Part shown: piece after piece, positions 18,097 through 28,139 of the stretch
Layout of the letters: every line of letters begins with the position of its first letter
How positions within the stretch are numbered: position 1 is the first letter of the stretch
Assembly (NCBI GenBank): GCA_007859835.1
Contig: SJPJ01000001.1
Location: 2,713,257 to 2,777,256, forward strand
DNA from: Novipirellula herctigrandis
GTDB lineage: Bacteria > Planctomycetota > Planctomycetia > Pirellulales > Pirellulaceae
Direction: 5' to 3'
DNA length: 64,000 nucleotides
The notes under the pieces: generated by a model
Databases searched by the model: none
Told to the model about the DNA's origin: nothing
Seen by the model: only the letters and a program-made list of their open reading frames with translations
Made by a program: the position numbers and the translations under genes

Positions 18097-19641
18097 ATGA
18101 GAAGTCCTTTACCCAAGCACCGGTTGGCTTTTCTATTCGCCGTTTGTCTGATGGGATTCAGCTCCTTTTGCAAGGCCGCCGAACGTCCCAACATCGTGCT
18201 GATTATGGCCGATGACCTCGGTCTCGGTGACGTCAACTATTACCACGAGAAATTCCAAGCACAGAAATCGCTGGTACCCACACCCGCGATGGATGCACTC
18301 GCGCGAGATGGTATGTGGTTCACCGATGCCCATTCCGCGACGGCGCTTTGTTCCCCCACGCGTTACTGTGTGATGAGCGGCAACATGAACTACCGCAGCT
18401 ATGCTCCTTGGGGCGTCTGGGGCACGTTTCGTCCTAGCCCTTTCCGCGCGGAAGAAGCAACACTTGGACGCGTCGCGAAAGCGGCTGCTTACGCGACGGG
18501 ATTTATTGGCAAGTGGCATCTTGGCGGCGATTTCCTGGATTCAAAAACAGGTGAGGTTTACCGTGAAAACGAACGCAACAATCCGGACGTAACGGTTGAC
18601 ATGACCAACATGGTCGGTGGTGGTCCACCGTCGATCGGCTTTGATTACAGCCTGACCCTGCCCTGCGGAATCCAGGGGCCATCTTACTGCGTGTATGAAA
18701 ATGGCACTTGGTTTCCGCTGAAACAAGATTCAAAAATCATCTTCGTCGATGAAAAATCAGCCATCGACCCGGCTTTTGTTTCCGACAAAGGCCCGGGACT
18801 TGGTGATTCAAACTGGGACACGCGTGAGATTGGAAAACTGCTTTCGGCCAAAGCGGTCGACTTCATCGACGAGCACTCCGGCAAGGATCCGTTCTTTTTG
18901 TGTTACTGGAGCCCCCAAGTTCATTTGCCGCATTGCCCGACGGACGAATTCGATGGACTAAAAATCGCCGGAACCACACCTTCAAAACACCTTGATACGC
19001 TGCGTGATCTCGATCAGCAACTCGCTCGAATCGTCAAAGCGCTCAAAGCCAACGGTGTCTACGACAACACGCTAATCGTATTCACATCCGACAATGGGGG
19101 CTTGAACGTCGACAAAGACACCGAGAAGGCGGGACATGATTCGAGCGGCGAGTGGCGAGGTTTCAAGAATGCACCACATGAAGGCGGACACCGCGTTCCG
19201 TTTGTGGCCGTCTGGAATGGAAAAATCGCGAAGGGCAGCGTCAGTAACGAACCGGTCATCAACCAAGACATGCTGGCAACGATGGCGTCTCTATTGAAAG
19301 TAAAAGTTCCCGCCGACCAAGCCATGGACTCACTCAATTTGTTACCTCTGCTGACTGGTGAAAAAGGTTTTCAGCGTCGCGAGTTCATCATGATGCAGGC
19401 TGGCAGTAAGAATGAAGTGATGTTCCGCAAAGACGGCTGGAAGTTGACTCTGAAAAGCAATCACAAACTTACCGAGTACAAGCCGGTCGCACTCTTCAAT
19501 CTGAACGACAATCCGACGGAGCATGAGGAGCAAAACAAAGTCAACAATCCCGAGCACGCCCAGCAAGTCAAGGAAATGCGTGAAGAGTACATTCGGATCC
19601 GTGAAAGTGGCGTACGAACAACCCCCGTTGTGCGTTCATGA
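18097..19641 (+). CDS. S1 sulfatase
   Basis: Secreted sulfatase of 514 residues. The start at 18097 gives the signal MRSPLPKHRLAFLFAVCLMG followed by FSSFCKA; the longer frame adds 42 residues without signal character. Metal site MADDLGLGDVNYY, formylglycine site CSPTR at C85 (ALCSPTRYCVMSG), GKWHLGG, and TSDNGG later on. The long loop NMNYRSYAPWGVWGTF just after the active site suggests a deep, subfamily-specific pocket. The next sulfatase starts 110 bp downstream on the same strand. Confidence 0.93.
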   Translation: MRSPLPKHRLAFLFAVCLMGFSSFCKAAERPNIVLIMADDLGLGDVNYYHEKFQAQKSLVPTPAMDALARDGMWFTDAHSATALCSPTRYCVMSGNMNYRSYAPWGVWGTFRPSPFRAEEATLGRVAKAAAYATGFIGKWHLGGDFLDSKTGEVYRENERNNPDVTVDMTNMVGGGPPSIGFDYSLTLPCGIQGPSYCVYENGTWFPLKQDSKIIFVDEKSAIDPAFVSDKGPGLGDSNWDTREIGKLLSAKAVDFIDEHSGKDPFFLCYWSPQVHLPHCPTDEFDGLKIAGTTPSKHLDTLRDLDQQLARIVKALKANGVYDNTLIVFTSDNGGLNVDKDTEKAGHDSSGEWRGFKNAPHEGGHRVPFVAVWNGKIAKGSVSNEPVINQDMLATMASLLKVKVPADQAMDSLNLLPLLTGEKGFQRREFIMMQAGSKNEVMFRKDGWKLTLKSNHKLTEYKPVALFNLNDNPTEHEEQNKVNNPEHAQQVKEMREEYIRIRESGVRTTPVVRS

Positions 19642-19751
19642 TTTACCATCGGCTTAGAAAACCCAATCGAACTCGATGCATTCTCGTTGATCCGAATATA
19701 GAATATCGCATGCCCCATTCCACCTTTCCACTGTCTATCTAGGAGCCCCCT

Positions 19752-21407
19752 TTGAATACGAGACTCTTTGCATTGGCGTTGGCAATCATCTTGCTGACAC
19801 CGGCTTCTTTGTCTTTGGCAAGCGAACGACCAAACTTTGTTTTCATCCTCACCGACGATCAATCCTATGGAATGATGGGTTGTGACGGAAACGAATTGAC
19901 GCAAACACCGAACATTGACCAATTGGCAACCGACGGCGTCTTCTTTGATCGTGCCTATGTCACCAGCGCAATTTGCACGCCGAGTCGGATTTCAATTTTG
20001 CTGAGTCAATACGAACGGAAGCATGGCGTCAATTTTAATTCCGGAACCAGTGTTGCCCCCGAGGCTTGGGCCCAGTCTTATCCAATTGTAATGCGTGAGA
20101 ACGGCTATTACACAGGTTATGTCGGCAAGAACCATGCTCCAATCGGCGACGGTGGCTACGATAGCGGGCTGATGGAAAAGTCGTTCGACTATTTCTACGC
20201 AGGCCATGGGCACATTAAATTTTACCCCAAGGATGTGCACGACATTTTCAAGGGAGCCAAGGCGGACACGCAAATCGAGATCGTTGCTGAAAGTGCCGTT
20301 GACTTTTTATCCAATGAACATCGACTCGAAGGCGCGATCCGCTTTCTCGAATCGCGCCCCGAAGACAAACCGTTTTGCCTTAGCGTTTGCCTGAATCTGC
20401 CTCATGGCGCAGGTACCAGCACGATGCAAATGCGTGAAAGTGACGACGAGATTTACAAGACGCTCTATCGCGACATCGACCTACAGCTGCCCGAGCATTA
20501 CGTTGCCAAGAAAGAGATCACGACTCCAAAATTGCCGCCAGATGTCCTTAAAACAGAAGAACGCCAAGTGGGATACAACTATGTGGATGAGCCAATAGCC
20601 GTGATTGAACGCATGACGCGGCAAATGCAAGCGATGACGGGGATCGACCGCTTTGTCGGTAACGTCCGCAAGAAGCTACTAGCAAAAGGGCTCGGCAAAA
20701 ACACGATCATCATTTTCACGTCCGACCATGGCCTGTTCATGGGCCAACAGGGCTTGGGTGGCAAGGCGCTTTGCTACGAACAAACCACGCATGTGCCGCT
20801 GATCGTTTACAACCCAATGGCTCAGCCCGAATCACTCGGCCGACGAAGCAATCGCTTGGCCCAAAGCATCGACATCGCCCCCACGATGCTCGACTACGCT
20901 GGCGTCACACCGCCTAACACCTTCCAGGGAAAAAGTCTGCGACGCTTAATCGACGGCGACGGCGACGAGATACACGACTACATCTTCACTGAAAATCTGT
21001 GGTCCACGCACTTTGGAAATCCTCGTATCGAGGCAGTTCAAGACAAACGATGGAAGTACATTCGCTACTACAAAAACAACAACTTCCCTGCATCCGAAAA
21101 GGTTCGGGTGGCGAAGGAATTGAACGTGCCTGTCAACAAAATGCTGTACAACGTGCATGACGATGGGATTGCCGTCTACCGTCACTACGCCGAGTCATCG
21201 TTGGCCGGTGAACCGCCCGTCTTCGAAGAGCTGTACGATATTGAGAATGATCCGGCTGAGTTAAACAACTTGATTGACCAGACTCAACACTCCGATATTC
21301 TGAAGCGGCTCAAGGCAGCTTGGAAGCAGAAGCTGACCGAAGCGAGGGGAACGGGCACGCCGAAGGTGCTCCGTTACACTGCCGACAGTGGAGCCAAGCC
21401 GGGCTAA
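19752..21407 (+). CDS. S1 sulfatase with TTG start
   Basis: Secreted sulfatase of 551 residues. Translation appears to begin at a TTG codon at 19752, supported by AGGAG six bases upstream (19741-19745) and by the signal peptide MNTRLFALALAIILLTPASL followed by SLASERPN. Metal site LTDDQSYGMMGCDG; formylglycine site CTPSR at C75 (ICTPSRISILLS). The GKWH segment reads VGKNHAPIGDGG and the conserved Asp is in TSDHGLFMGQQG, which places it in a branch different from its neighbours. It is one of three consecutive sulfatases on this strand, with a 60-bp gap to the next start. Confidence 0.92.
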   Translation: MNTRLFALALAIILLTPASLSLASERPNFVFILTDDQSYGMMGCDGNELTQTPNIDQLATDGVFFDRAYVTSAICTPSRISILLSQYERKHGVNFNSGTSVAPEAWAQSYPIVMRENGYYTGYVGKNHAPIGDGGYDSGLMEKSFDYFYAGHGHIKFYPKDVHDIFKGAKADTQIEIVAESAVDFLSNEHRLEGAIRFLESRPEDKPFCLSVCLNLPHGAGTSTMQMRESDDEIYKTLYRDIDLQLPEHYVAKKEITTPKLPPDVLKTEERQVGYNYVDEPIAVIERMTRQMQAMTGIDRFVGNVRKKLLAKGLGKNTIIIFTSDHGLFMGQQGLGGKALCYEQTTHVPLIVYNPMAQPESLGRRSNRLAQSIDIAPTMLDYAGVTPPNTFQGKSLRRLIDGDGDEIHDYIFTENLWSTHFGNPRIEAVQDKRWKYIRYYKNNNFPASEKVRVAKELNVPVNKMLYNVHDDGIAVYRHYAESSLAGEPPVFEELYDIENDPAELNNLIDQTQHSDILKRLKAAWKQKLTEARGTGTPKVLRYTADSGAKPG

Positions 21408-21467
21408 CCGCTTCCCCTTCGATTGGCTTCAACAATATCCTTCACTCCTTTACTCACTGAACTAAAA

Positions 21468-22883
21468 ATGACGCGTCCCATTTATCTCGCCATCGCGATC
21501 GGAATTTCACTAGTTCACCTGTCCTCGCTTTGCATCGCGGCCGAACGTCCCAATATTGTGCTTATCGTCGCGGACGACTTGGGCTATAGCGATGTTGGCT
21601 TCAACGGGTGTAAAGAAATCCCGACGCCAAACCTCGACGCATTGGCCGCGACGGGTGTCGTTTTCCAGTGCGGTTATGCGTCGCATCCGTACTGTAGCCC
21701 CAGCCGCGCAGGCCTGTTAACGGGTCGATATCAACAGCGTTTCGGCCACGAATGCAATCCAGAACCTGACGCGCGTTCGATGAGCGATTCAGCCCCAGGA
21801 TTACCGTTATCGGAAACCACGTTGGCAGACGCCTTGAACAACGCGGGCTACGTCACCGGTGCGATTGGAAAATGGCATTTGGGCGATGCTCAGCAATATT
21901 GGCCCAACCGACGCGGTTTCGATGAATGGTTTGGATTCAGCGCCGGCGGCTTAAGCTACTGGGGTGATGTCGGAAAGAAGCCCGCTGCACTAGGCGTCCA
22001 TCGTGGCGACGATCCGGTCGACCCGAAGACATTGACCTACCTGACAGATGACTTTTCGAACGAGGCAGTTGCGTTTGTCCAGCGACATCAAGCCGAACCG
22101 TTCTTCCTCTATCTGGCCTACAACGCACCGCACGCTCCCGATCAAGCGACGAAACATCACTTGGCGAAAACCGAACACATTGAATACGGCGGCCGAGCCG
22201 TCTACGGCGCGATGGTCGCAGGGATGGACGAAGGGATTGGCCGAGTGATGGCGAAGCTAAAAGAGGTCGGCGTTGACGAAAACACGTTGGTCATTTTCTA
22301 CAGTGACAATGGCGGACGCAGAGAACATGCGGTCAACTTTCCTTATCGGGGACATAAGGGCATGTTATTCGAGGGTGGCATTCGAGTTCCATTCTTGATG
22401 GCTTGGCCGCAGCAATTTCCCAAAGGCACGACGAACACTTCACCCATCACCGCATTGGACATTTTCCCAACGGTGCTCGCAGCAACGGGGGCGAACATGG
22501 ATGATGCGAAAAAGCTAGATGGAATCAATCTGATACCGAGGCTCCAAAAACCGAAATCGCGAGTTGAAACACGGACGTTCTTCTGGCGATATGCCATGGG
22601 CGAAAACGAATTCGGGTACGCTGTCCGCGAAGGCGACATGAAGCTGGTGCAAAGCGGTTACAAGGGTCGCTCACTTCTATTCAATCTTGCCCGCGATCCC
22701 TGGGAACGGGATGACTTGGCCGACGAACAACCACAGACAGTCGCCCGCTTGAGCAAGCTGATAAAAACTTGGGACGAAAAGAATGTACCGCCAAAGTGGA
22801 TCGATCCTCACGGCACCAACGTTCGCAGCGAAGAAGCATCACGACGAAAAACCGTTGAAGCAGCGTCGCGTGGCGAGCGGTAA
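21468..22883 (+). CDS. S1 sulfatase
   Basis: Secreted sulfatase of 471 residues, arylsulfatase A-like. The ATG at 21468 is preferred over an upstream TTG because it starts the signal peptide [20 protein letters not shown] directly. Metal site [14 protein letters not shown]; formylglycine site CSPSR at C76 ([15 protein letters not shown]); then GKWHLGD and YSDNGGR. These are all textbook residues, and of the sulfatases here this is one of the most canonical. The second Gfo/Idh/MocA oxidoreductase follows 81 bp downstream, preceded by AGGAG. Confidence 0.94.
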   Translation: MTRPIYLAIAIGISLVHLSSLCIAAERPNIVLIVADDLGYSDVGFNGCKEIPTPNLDALAATGVVFQCGYASHPYCSPSRAGLLTGRYQQRFGHECNPEPDARSMSDSAPGLPLSETTLADALNNAGYVTGAIGKWHLGDAQQYWPNRRGFDEWFGFSAGGLSYWGDVGKKPAALGVHRGDDPVDPKTLTYLTDDFSNEAVAFVQRHQAEPFFLYLAYNAPHAPDQATKHHLAKTEHIEYGGRAVYGAMVAGMDEGIGRVMAKLKEVGVDENTLVIFYSDNGGRREHAVNFPYRGHKGMLFEGGIRVPFLMAWPQQFPKGTTNTSPITALDIFPTVLAATGANMDDAKKLDGINLIPRLQKPKSRVETRTFFWRYAMGENEFGYAVREGDMKLVQSGYKGRSLLFNLARDPWERDDLADEQPQTVARLSKLIKTWDEKNVPPKWIDPHGTNVRSEEASRRKTVEAASRGER

Positions 22884-22964
22884 TACGCGGACGATATCCA
22901 TCGCGATGGCAGCAGCATCGCAACCATTAATTTCCAACACTTAGTCTCTCTAGGAGAAAACGGA

Positions 22965-24347
22965 ATGCCTCATTCAACTCGCCGCAGTTTCATCAAAAAG
23001 TCCTCCGCAGTCGGCGCGTTTACCATCCTGCCGTCCTGCGTCGCATTGGGCGATCAAGCCAACACCAAAACACGAGCACCGAGCGAACGCGTGAATTTGG
23101 CGCTCGTTGGCAGTGGTGGCAAGGGCAATCGAAACCGTTTAGCGATGCTCGATACAGGACTATGTAACATTGTCGCTTTGTGTGATGTGGACTTAAAGGG
23201 TAAGCACACACAGGATGCACAAAAAGCACATCCCACCGCGCCGACCTTCACTGATTTCCGCAAGATGATGGATCAGATGGGCAGCCAAATCGATGCGGTG
23301 ATGGTTTCAACCCCCGATCACGCTCACTTTGCTGCTGGCATGTTAGCGATGTCGATGGGAAAACACGTTTGGGTTGAAAAGCCGCTTGCTCATACGTTCG
23401 GGCAAGTCGAACGGATGATCGATTTAGCCGCCCGCAGCGGCGTCGTCACACAAATGGGGAATCAAGGTCACTCGGGCGGAAACTATTTTCAGTTCAAAGC
23501 TTGGACCGAAGCGGGCGTCATCAAGGACGTGACCAAAATCACTGCGTACATGAATAAGTATCGCCGTTGGCATGGCTGGGGCGAGTCGGTCGCCGAATAC
23601 CCTATCGAGCAATTGCCGGACGGCATGGACTGGGACACTTGGATCAACCCATCACCCGCACACCCATACAGCAAGAGACTTCATCCGGGCAACTGGCGCA
23701 GTTGGTTTGATTACGGCAGCGGCGCGTTCGGCGATTGGGGACCACACATCCTGGATACTTGCCATCGTTTCTTGAAACTCGGACTGCCCGAAAAGATCAT
23801 CGCGGTCAAACGCGACGGGGCGAACGAGTTTGTTTTCCCACAAGCCTCAACAATTAGCTTTGCGTTTCCTGCACGGGAAAACATGCCCGCTTGCGACGTG
23901 ACTTGGTATGACGGCGTTGATAACATTCCAGAGCTGGAACCGGAATTCGGTGACATCATTAGGGACAAAGCCGCAGCCAAGAAGCCTGGCAAAATCATTT
24001 ATGCCAAAGACATTGTCTTGCAAGGCGACTCGCATGGCGATGTCTTGCAAGTGCTTCCGAATGAAAAGCATGCGGAAGTAATCGAGTCGTTTCCCGAGTA
24101 CTCCAAGAGCAACTCCAATCACTGGGAAAATTTCCTGCTCAGCTGTAAGGGCGAAGAAGAGACTCGTTCTCCGTTCCGCGTGAGTGGGCCGCTGACACAG
24201 GTCTTTAACCTTGGCGTCATCGCCCAGCGACTCGGTGGCGAAATTGCTTTTGACCGAACGACGAACAAAATTACGAACAACGACTTCGCTTGTACTCTAC
24301 TGGACCCCGAACCGCGTAAGGGCTGGGAAGAGTTCTACACACTTTAG
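22965..24347 (+). CDS. Tat-exported Gfo/Idh/MocA oxidoreductase
   Basis: A 460-residue NAD(P)-dependent oxidoreductase with a twin-arginine signal (STRRSFIKKSSAVGAF). Rossmann motif ALVGSGGKGNRN and active-site signature WVEKPLAHTFG. GAFGDWGPHILDTCHR in the second half marks the planctomycete group. A TAGGAGAA ribosome site precedes the ATG. It lies 71 bp upstream of the DUF1080 fusion protein at 24419. Gfo/Idh/MocA enzymes paired with DUF1080 proteins are known to cleave glycosides through 3-keto intermediates: the first oxidises the C3 hydroxyl, the second cleaves the ketosugar bond. The substrate here is unproven. Confidence 0.9.
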   Translation: MPHSTRRSFIKKSSAVGAFTILPSCVALGDQANTKTRAPSERVNLALVGSGGKGNRNRLAMLDTGLCNIVALCDVDLKGKHTQDAQKAHPTAPTFTDFRKMMDQMGSQIDAVMVSTPDHAHFAAGMLAMSMGKHVWVEKPLAHTFGQVERMIDLAARSGVVTQMGNQGHSGGNYFQFKAWTEAGVIKDVTKITAYMNKYRRWHGWGESVAEYPIEQLPDGMDWDTWINPSPAHPYSKRLHPGNWRSWFDYGSGAFGDWGPHILDTCHRFLKLGLPEKIIAVKRDGANEFVFPQASTISFAFPARENMPACDVTWYDGVDNIPELEPEFGDIIRDKAAAKKPGKIIYAKDIVLQGDSHGDVLQVLPNEKHAEVIESFPEYSKSNSNHWENFLLSCKGEEETRSPFRVSGPLTQVFNLGVIAQRLGGEIAFDRTTNKITNNDFACTLLDPEPRKGWEEFYTL

Positions 24348-24418
24348 CGGGTCCGACACACACACACCCTCAACGCTAGCAGTCTTCCGTCATTTTCTCG
24401 TAATCATCATTCGCAACT

Positions 24419-26095
24419 ATGAAAAGAATCCTTCCTCTCGTCGTGCTCCTGGTCATCACGACGGTTCCAACGCTACGCGCCGAAGCTCCCTTTATCGACT
24501 TGTTCGCATCTGGTGATTTCAGCCAATGGCGAGTCGGAAAAAAGGGCACGGGATGGAGTATCGAAGACGGCGTCGTGCATCTGTACGAGAAGAAGGCTGG
24601 AAGCTTGATGTCGCGCAAGAAATACAAAGACTTCGAACTTCGGTTTGATTGGAAAGTCTCCGAAGGTGGAAACAGTGGCGTCATCTATCGGGCCCAGAAA
24701 GGTCGTGGATTTGAATATCAAGTGCTCGATGACGAGCGACACATTCGCGGCAAAGACCCCATCGGGTCCTCTGGCGCTCTCTACGACTTGGTACCGCCGA
24801 TGGCTGGCAAACCTTACAAGCCCGCTGGTCAGTGGAATACTGCAAGGATTGTCGCCAACGGCAATCACGTTGAGCATTGGTTGAACGAAAGCAAAGTTCT
24901 TGAAGCCGAATTGAGCGGCAAGGAATGGGACGACCGCTACAACAACAGCAAGTACGTTAAATATGGCTACGAAGACTTTGGTGACGTCGAAAGCCCTATC
25001 GTTTTTCAAGATCACGGGAGCCAAGTTTGGTTTCGCAATGTGCGTATTCGCGAGATGCCCCCCAAAGAGCAGTCTGAGGTGGTGGACTTTAATTTCCACG
25101 CGATGCTTTCCCCCGTTCCCCTAACAGCCAAATTCATCGACGAAGATTACTTCATCTGGGGCGCTAGCATGGTGCGTGACGCCGATGACAAGTGCCACTT
25201 GCTCTACAGCCGTTGGCCTCGCAATTTGGGACACAACGCGTGGGTCACTCATTCGGAAATTGCTCATGCGGTTGCTGATAGCCCACTTGGCCCGTACCGA
25301 TTCGTTGATGTCGCCCTTCCCGTGCGAGGCGAAGCGTATTGGGATGGACTGTGCACCCACAATCCGACGGTCCATGAATTTGACGGCAAGTATTATCTTT
25401 ACTACATGGGTAACACCGGCGACGGCAACGCGACCAAGAAACTGAATCCGATTCATCGCAACAACCAACGAATCGGCGTCGCGGTCGCGGAACATCCCAA
25501 TGGGCCATGGAAACGTCTCGATCAACCGCTGATTGACATCAGCGAAGCTTCGGACTCGCACGACGCATTGATGGTTAGCAACCCTTCGATTTGCCGCCGC
25601 GCCGACGGCACGTTTGTATTGATTTACAAAGCCGTTGGAAAAAAAGCTCCCTTGCCATTTGGCGGCCCTGTGGTCCATTTGGCTGCCACGTCGCAATCCC
25701 CCGTAGGCCCGTTCGCTAAACAGATGCAACCGTTGTTTACCGCCCCCGGCGTCAAGTTTCCCGCTGAAGACCCGTACATTTGGTCGCAAGGCGATCGTTG
25801 CTGGGCGATCGTGAACGATCACAAAGGAACCTTCAACAAAACCAACACCGATTCGTTGGCGTTGTTCACATCGACAGACGGACTGAACTGGGATGTTGCC
25901 GCTTCGCCTTTGGTAACGCGACGAGAAGTGACCTGGGCCGATGGCTCCGTTCAATCGTTCCATCGGCTTGAACGACCGCAACTATGGTTCGATCACGGAG
26001 TCCCTGCGGTACTTTTTTGCGCCGCGGAAGAAACCGATGCGAAGACGCACTCGTTCAATGTCCACATTCCGCTACGATCCCAGAACAGCAAATAG
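24419..26095 (+). CDS. DUF1080 domain fused to GH43/117-like propeller
   Basis: A 558-residue secreted two-domain protein with a signal in residues 1-21. Residues about 24-215 are a DUF1080 (3-keto-disaccharide hydrolase) jelly roll: [20 protein letters not shown], then [10 protein letters not shown] and [13 protein letters not shown] are hallmark strands. Residues about 235-550 read as a five-bladed beta-propeller like GH43/GH117 enzymes, with blade openings such as [20 protein letters not shown] and [14 protein letters not shown] and the possible acidic site EDPYIW. It directly follows a Gfo/Idh/MocA oxidoreductase and precedes a sulfatase and a GH117 gene. I infer that it combines keto-sugar chemistry with either catalysis or binding of an algal oligosaccharide. 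The propeller family is not certain. Confidence 0.85.
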   Translation: MKRILPLVVLLVITTVPTLRAEAPFIDLFASGDFSQWRVGKKGTGWSIEDGVVHLYEKKAGSLMSRKKYKDFELRFDWKVSEGGNSGVIYRAQKGRGFEYQVLDDERHIRGKDPIGSSGALYDLVPPMAGKPYKPAGQWNTARIVANGNHVEHWLNESKVLEAELSGKEWDDRYNNSKYVKYGYEDFGDVESPIVFQDHGSQVWFRNVRIREMPPKEQSEVVDFNFHAMLSPVPLTAKFIDEDYFIWGASMVRDADDKCHLLYSRWPRNLGHNAWVTHSEIAHAVADSPLGPYRFVDVALPVRGEAYWDGLCTHNPTVHEFDGKYYLYYMGNTGDGNATKKLNPIHRNNQRIGVAVAEHPNGPWKRLDQPLIDISEASDSHDALMVSNPSICRRADGTFVLIYKAVGKKAPLPFGGPVVHLAATSQSPVGPFAKQMQPLFTAPGVKFPAEDPYIWSQGDRCWAIVNDHKGTFNKTNTDSLALFTSTDGLNWDVAASPLVTRREVTWADGSVQSFHRLERPQLWFDHGVPAVLFCAAEETDAKTHSFNVHIPLRSQNSK

Positions 26096-26106
26096 AAGAC
26101 ACCTCG

Positions 26107-27936
26107 ATGAAATTCGCCATTTGCATTTCACTCCTCGGCCTCACACTGATCACACGACTGCATGCGGTGGACGACGTTCTTCAACCCAACATGTTGTGGG
26201 TCGTAACCGACGACCAACGCGCTGATTCTATCAATGCATTCAACAGGATGCGTTTTGAACAAGACAACAGTCGGCTTGGGAAAGTAATGTCTCCCAATGT
26301 CGACCGGTTGGCAGCGATGGGGACGACGTTCCTCAATACCTACAACCAAAATCCCAGTTGTGCGCCATCGCGAGCGGTAATGAATACAGGTCGTTACTCG
26401 CACCGAACCGGCGTTTACGGATTTGAATATTACAACCCCACTGGGCAGGCGCATTGGCGACCGATGGCACCAGAGACCCTTCGTGATGTGGCCGGATACC
26501 AAACCGTTGCCGTGGGAAAAAATGGTTTGTATGCCCAGCATTTTAAGGGAAAAAGAGGTGGCACGGCGCCCCCGTTGTACCAAGTCAACTTTGGTTATCG
26601 GAACGAGTTCGCGGCAAAGGGGTTAGTCGACTGGCATCCCGAAACCAAATGGAAAGGCGGAAAAAAAGGGGCTCGAACGGAGTTCTTTTTTCTACCCGAC
26701 GGTCGAAAGTTGTCGGTAACCGCGGAAAGCTCTGATCCCGACAACCGAAAAGAAATACGCGATCGGTGCCGCCTGTTCCGCCACTACGCTCCCGGCGAAT
26801 CCAACGCCTCCAATGCAGGTCTGATTCTTGCAGGCGTGAATCCACAGTCACCTGACAAAACGCGAGACGGCAGTTTTACGACAGCGATTTTAGACCATCT
26901 GGATCATCCCGACGAAACCTACGTCACGAAACTGGGAATCAATCAACAGGGCCCCGATAGCAGCCACCCGCTGTTCGCCTATTGCGGTTTTGAATTCCCC
27001 CACACTCCGGTACTTCCGCCGCAGTCGTGGAGAAACAAGTTCCGTGAATTCCGCTATGAGATCCCGAACTTCACGCCCGAAGAATTGGCCAGTTTTCCGC
27101 CCCAGATCCAAAAACTTTACAAAAACAGCCAAAGCGATCACTTCACCGATGAAGAGAAACATCTGATGATCGCTGACTACTTCGCCTTTTGTGCCTACGG
27201 TGATTCGCTAGTGGGGAAGGTTGTGGACGGGTTCATTCATTTCTCTGAAACACAAAAACGTCCGTGGCTCGTGCTCTATGTTTGCGGTGATAACGGCTGG
27301 CGGTTGAATGAACACGGTATGGTCAGCAAGTTCGCGCACTTCGATACCGATCTACATAACCCGATTATTGTTGCGTCATCCGACAAGAACATGTTCCCGG
27401 CAGGCAAGACAGTGAGAGATTTCACCTGCTTCGTCGATATTGCCCCGACGTTTCTTTCCGCAGCAGGGATCAATCTTGATCAACCGGACTACCAATACCT
27501 TGATGGCCGCGATTTGGCAAAGGTGGCCAACGGGAAGGTTCCGCCACGCGATTACATTATCGCAGAGCCAACACATGTAACCGGCCCGCGCGCGGTTATC
27601 CGCACAAGGGATTACAAATTTTCGATGAAGGTCCGCCCTTCAAACAAGCCGGGCAAAGAGATGGATTGGGCACTCCAGGCCAACTTAAAAGATATCGAAC
27701 CGGTGTTCTTTGATTTGCGTTCGGATCCGTCCGAGCGCAACAACCTCGCTTTTGATCCTTACTACATCAATGTCATCAACGCCATGCGAACAAAACTGCA
27801 AAGCATCGTGCTCGGTGACGGCCGGGTGGAAGTGCCGTGGAGCAAGGCCGGAGGCGACCCAGTGTTTGTGAGCAACTTTGCACCCGGCGCAGATGATGGA
27901 ATACTAGAACTTCCCAATCTCAATCCCAAGGGATAG
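26107..27936 (+). CDS. Divergent S1 sulfatase
   Basis: Secreted sulfatase of 609 residues, the longest complete one here. The start at 26107 gives the signal MKFAICISLLGLTLITRLHA and lies 11 bp after the previous stop, so the two are co-transcribed. Metal site VVTDDQRADSINAFNRM; formylglycine site CAPSR at C85 (SCAPSRAVMNTGRYSHRTG). The GKWH segment reads VGKNGLYAQHF, so the Lys remains but the His is missing, while CGDNGWRLNEHGM keeps the Asp-Asn. The extra length is mainly a long insertion between residues 140 and 270. The variant catalytic pocket suggests a distinct sulfated substrate. Confidence 0.88.
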   Translation: MKFAICISLLGLTLITRLHAVDDVLQPNMLWVVTDDQRADSINAFNRMRFEQDNSRLGKVMSPNVDRLAAMGTTFLNTYNQNPSCAPSRAVMNTGRYSHRTGVYGFEYYNPTGQAHWRPMAPETLRDVAGYQTVAVGKNGLYAQHFKGKRGGTAPPLYQVNFGYRNEFAAKGLVDWHPETKWKGGKKGARTEFFFLPDGRKLSVTAESSDPDNRKEIRDRCRLFRHYAPGESNASNAGLILAGVNPQSPDKTRDGSFTTAILDHLDHPDETYVTKLGINQQGPDSSHPLFAYCGFEFPHTPVLPPQSWRNKFREFRYEIPNFTPEELASFPPQIQKLYKNSQSDHFTDEEKHLMIADYFAFCAYGDSLVGKVVDGFIHFSETQKRPWLVLYVCGDNGWRLNEHGMVSKFAHFDTDLHNPIIVASSDKNMFPAGKTVRDFTCFVDIAPTFLSAAGINLDQPDYQYLDGRDLAKVANGKVPPRDYIIAEPTHVTGPRAVIRTRDYKFSMKVRPSNKPGKEMDWALQANLKDIEPVFFDLRSDPSERNNLAFDPYYINVINAMRTKLQSIVLGDGRVEVPWSKAGGDPVFVSNFAPGADDGILELPNLNPKG

Positions 27937-28139
27937 TAACGTGAAATTTATAGATAGCGTGAAATAGAGGACGAATAGGATTGGAAGAGTTGCATTGGAA
28001 AATCGCGTTTGCATGGATGATGCTTGCAATCCTTTCAGCAGCCAGGACGAATAAAGATAGAACACCACCAAGTATCGAGCGAGAAATGGCTGTTGTTTCT
28101 TGCACAGGGCCAAATGAGTCATTACCAATAGGACTTAAT

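Noticed and set aside
24473-25099. Minus-strand frame of 208 codons
   Set aside because: Antisense shadow of the DUF1080 domain; no signal or motif.
25121-25981. Long minus-strand frame of 286 codons
   Set aside because: Antisense to the DUF1080/propeller gene, whose coding frame is well supported; no family resemblance.
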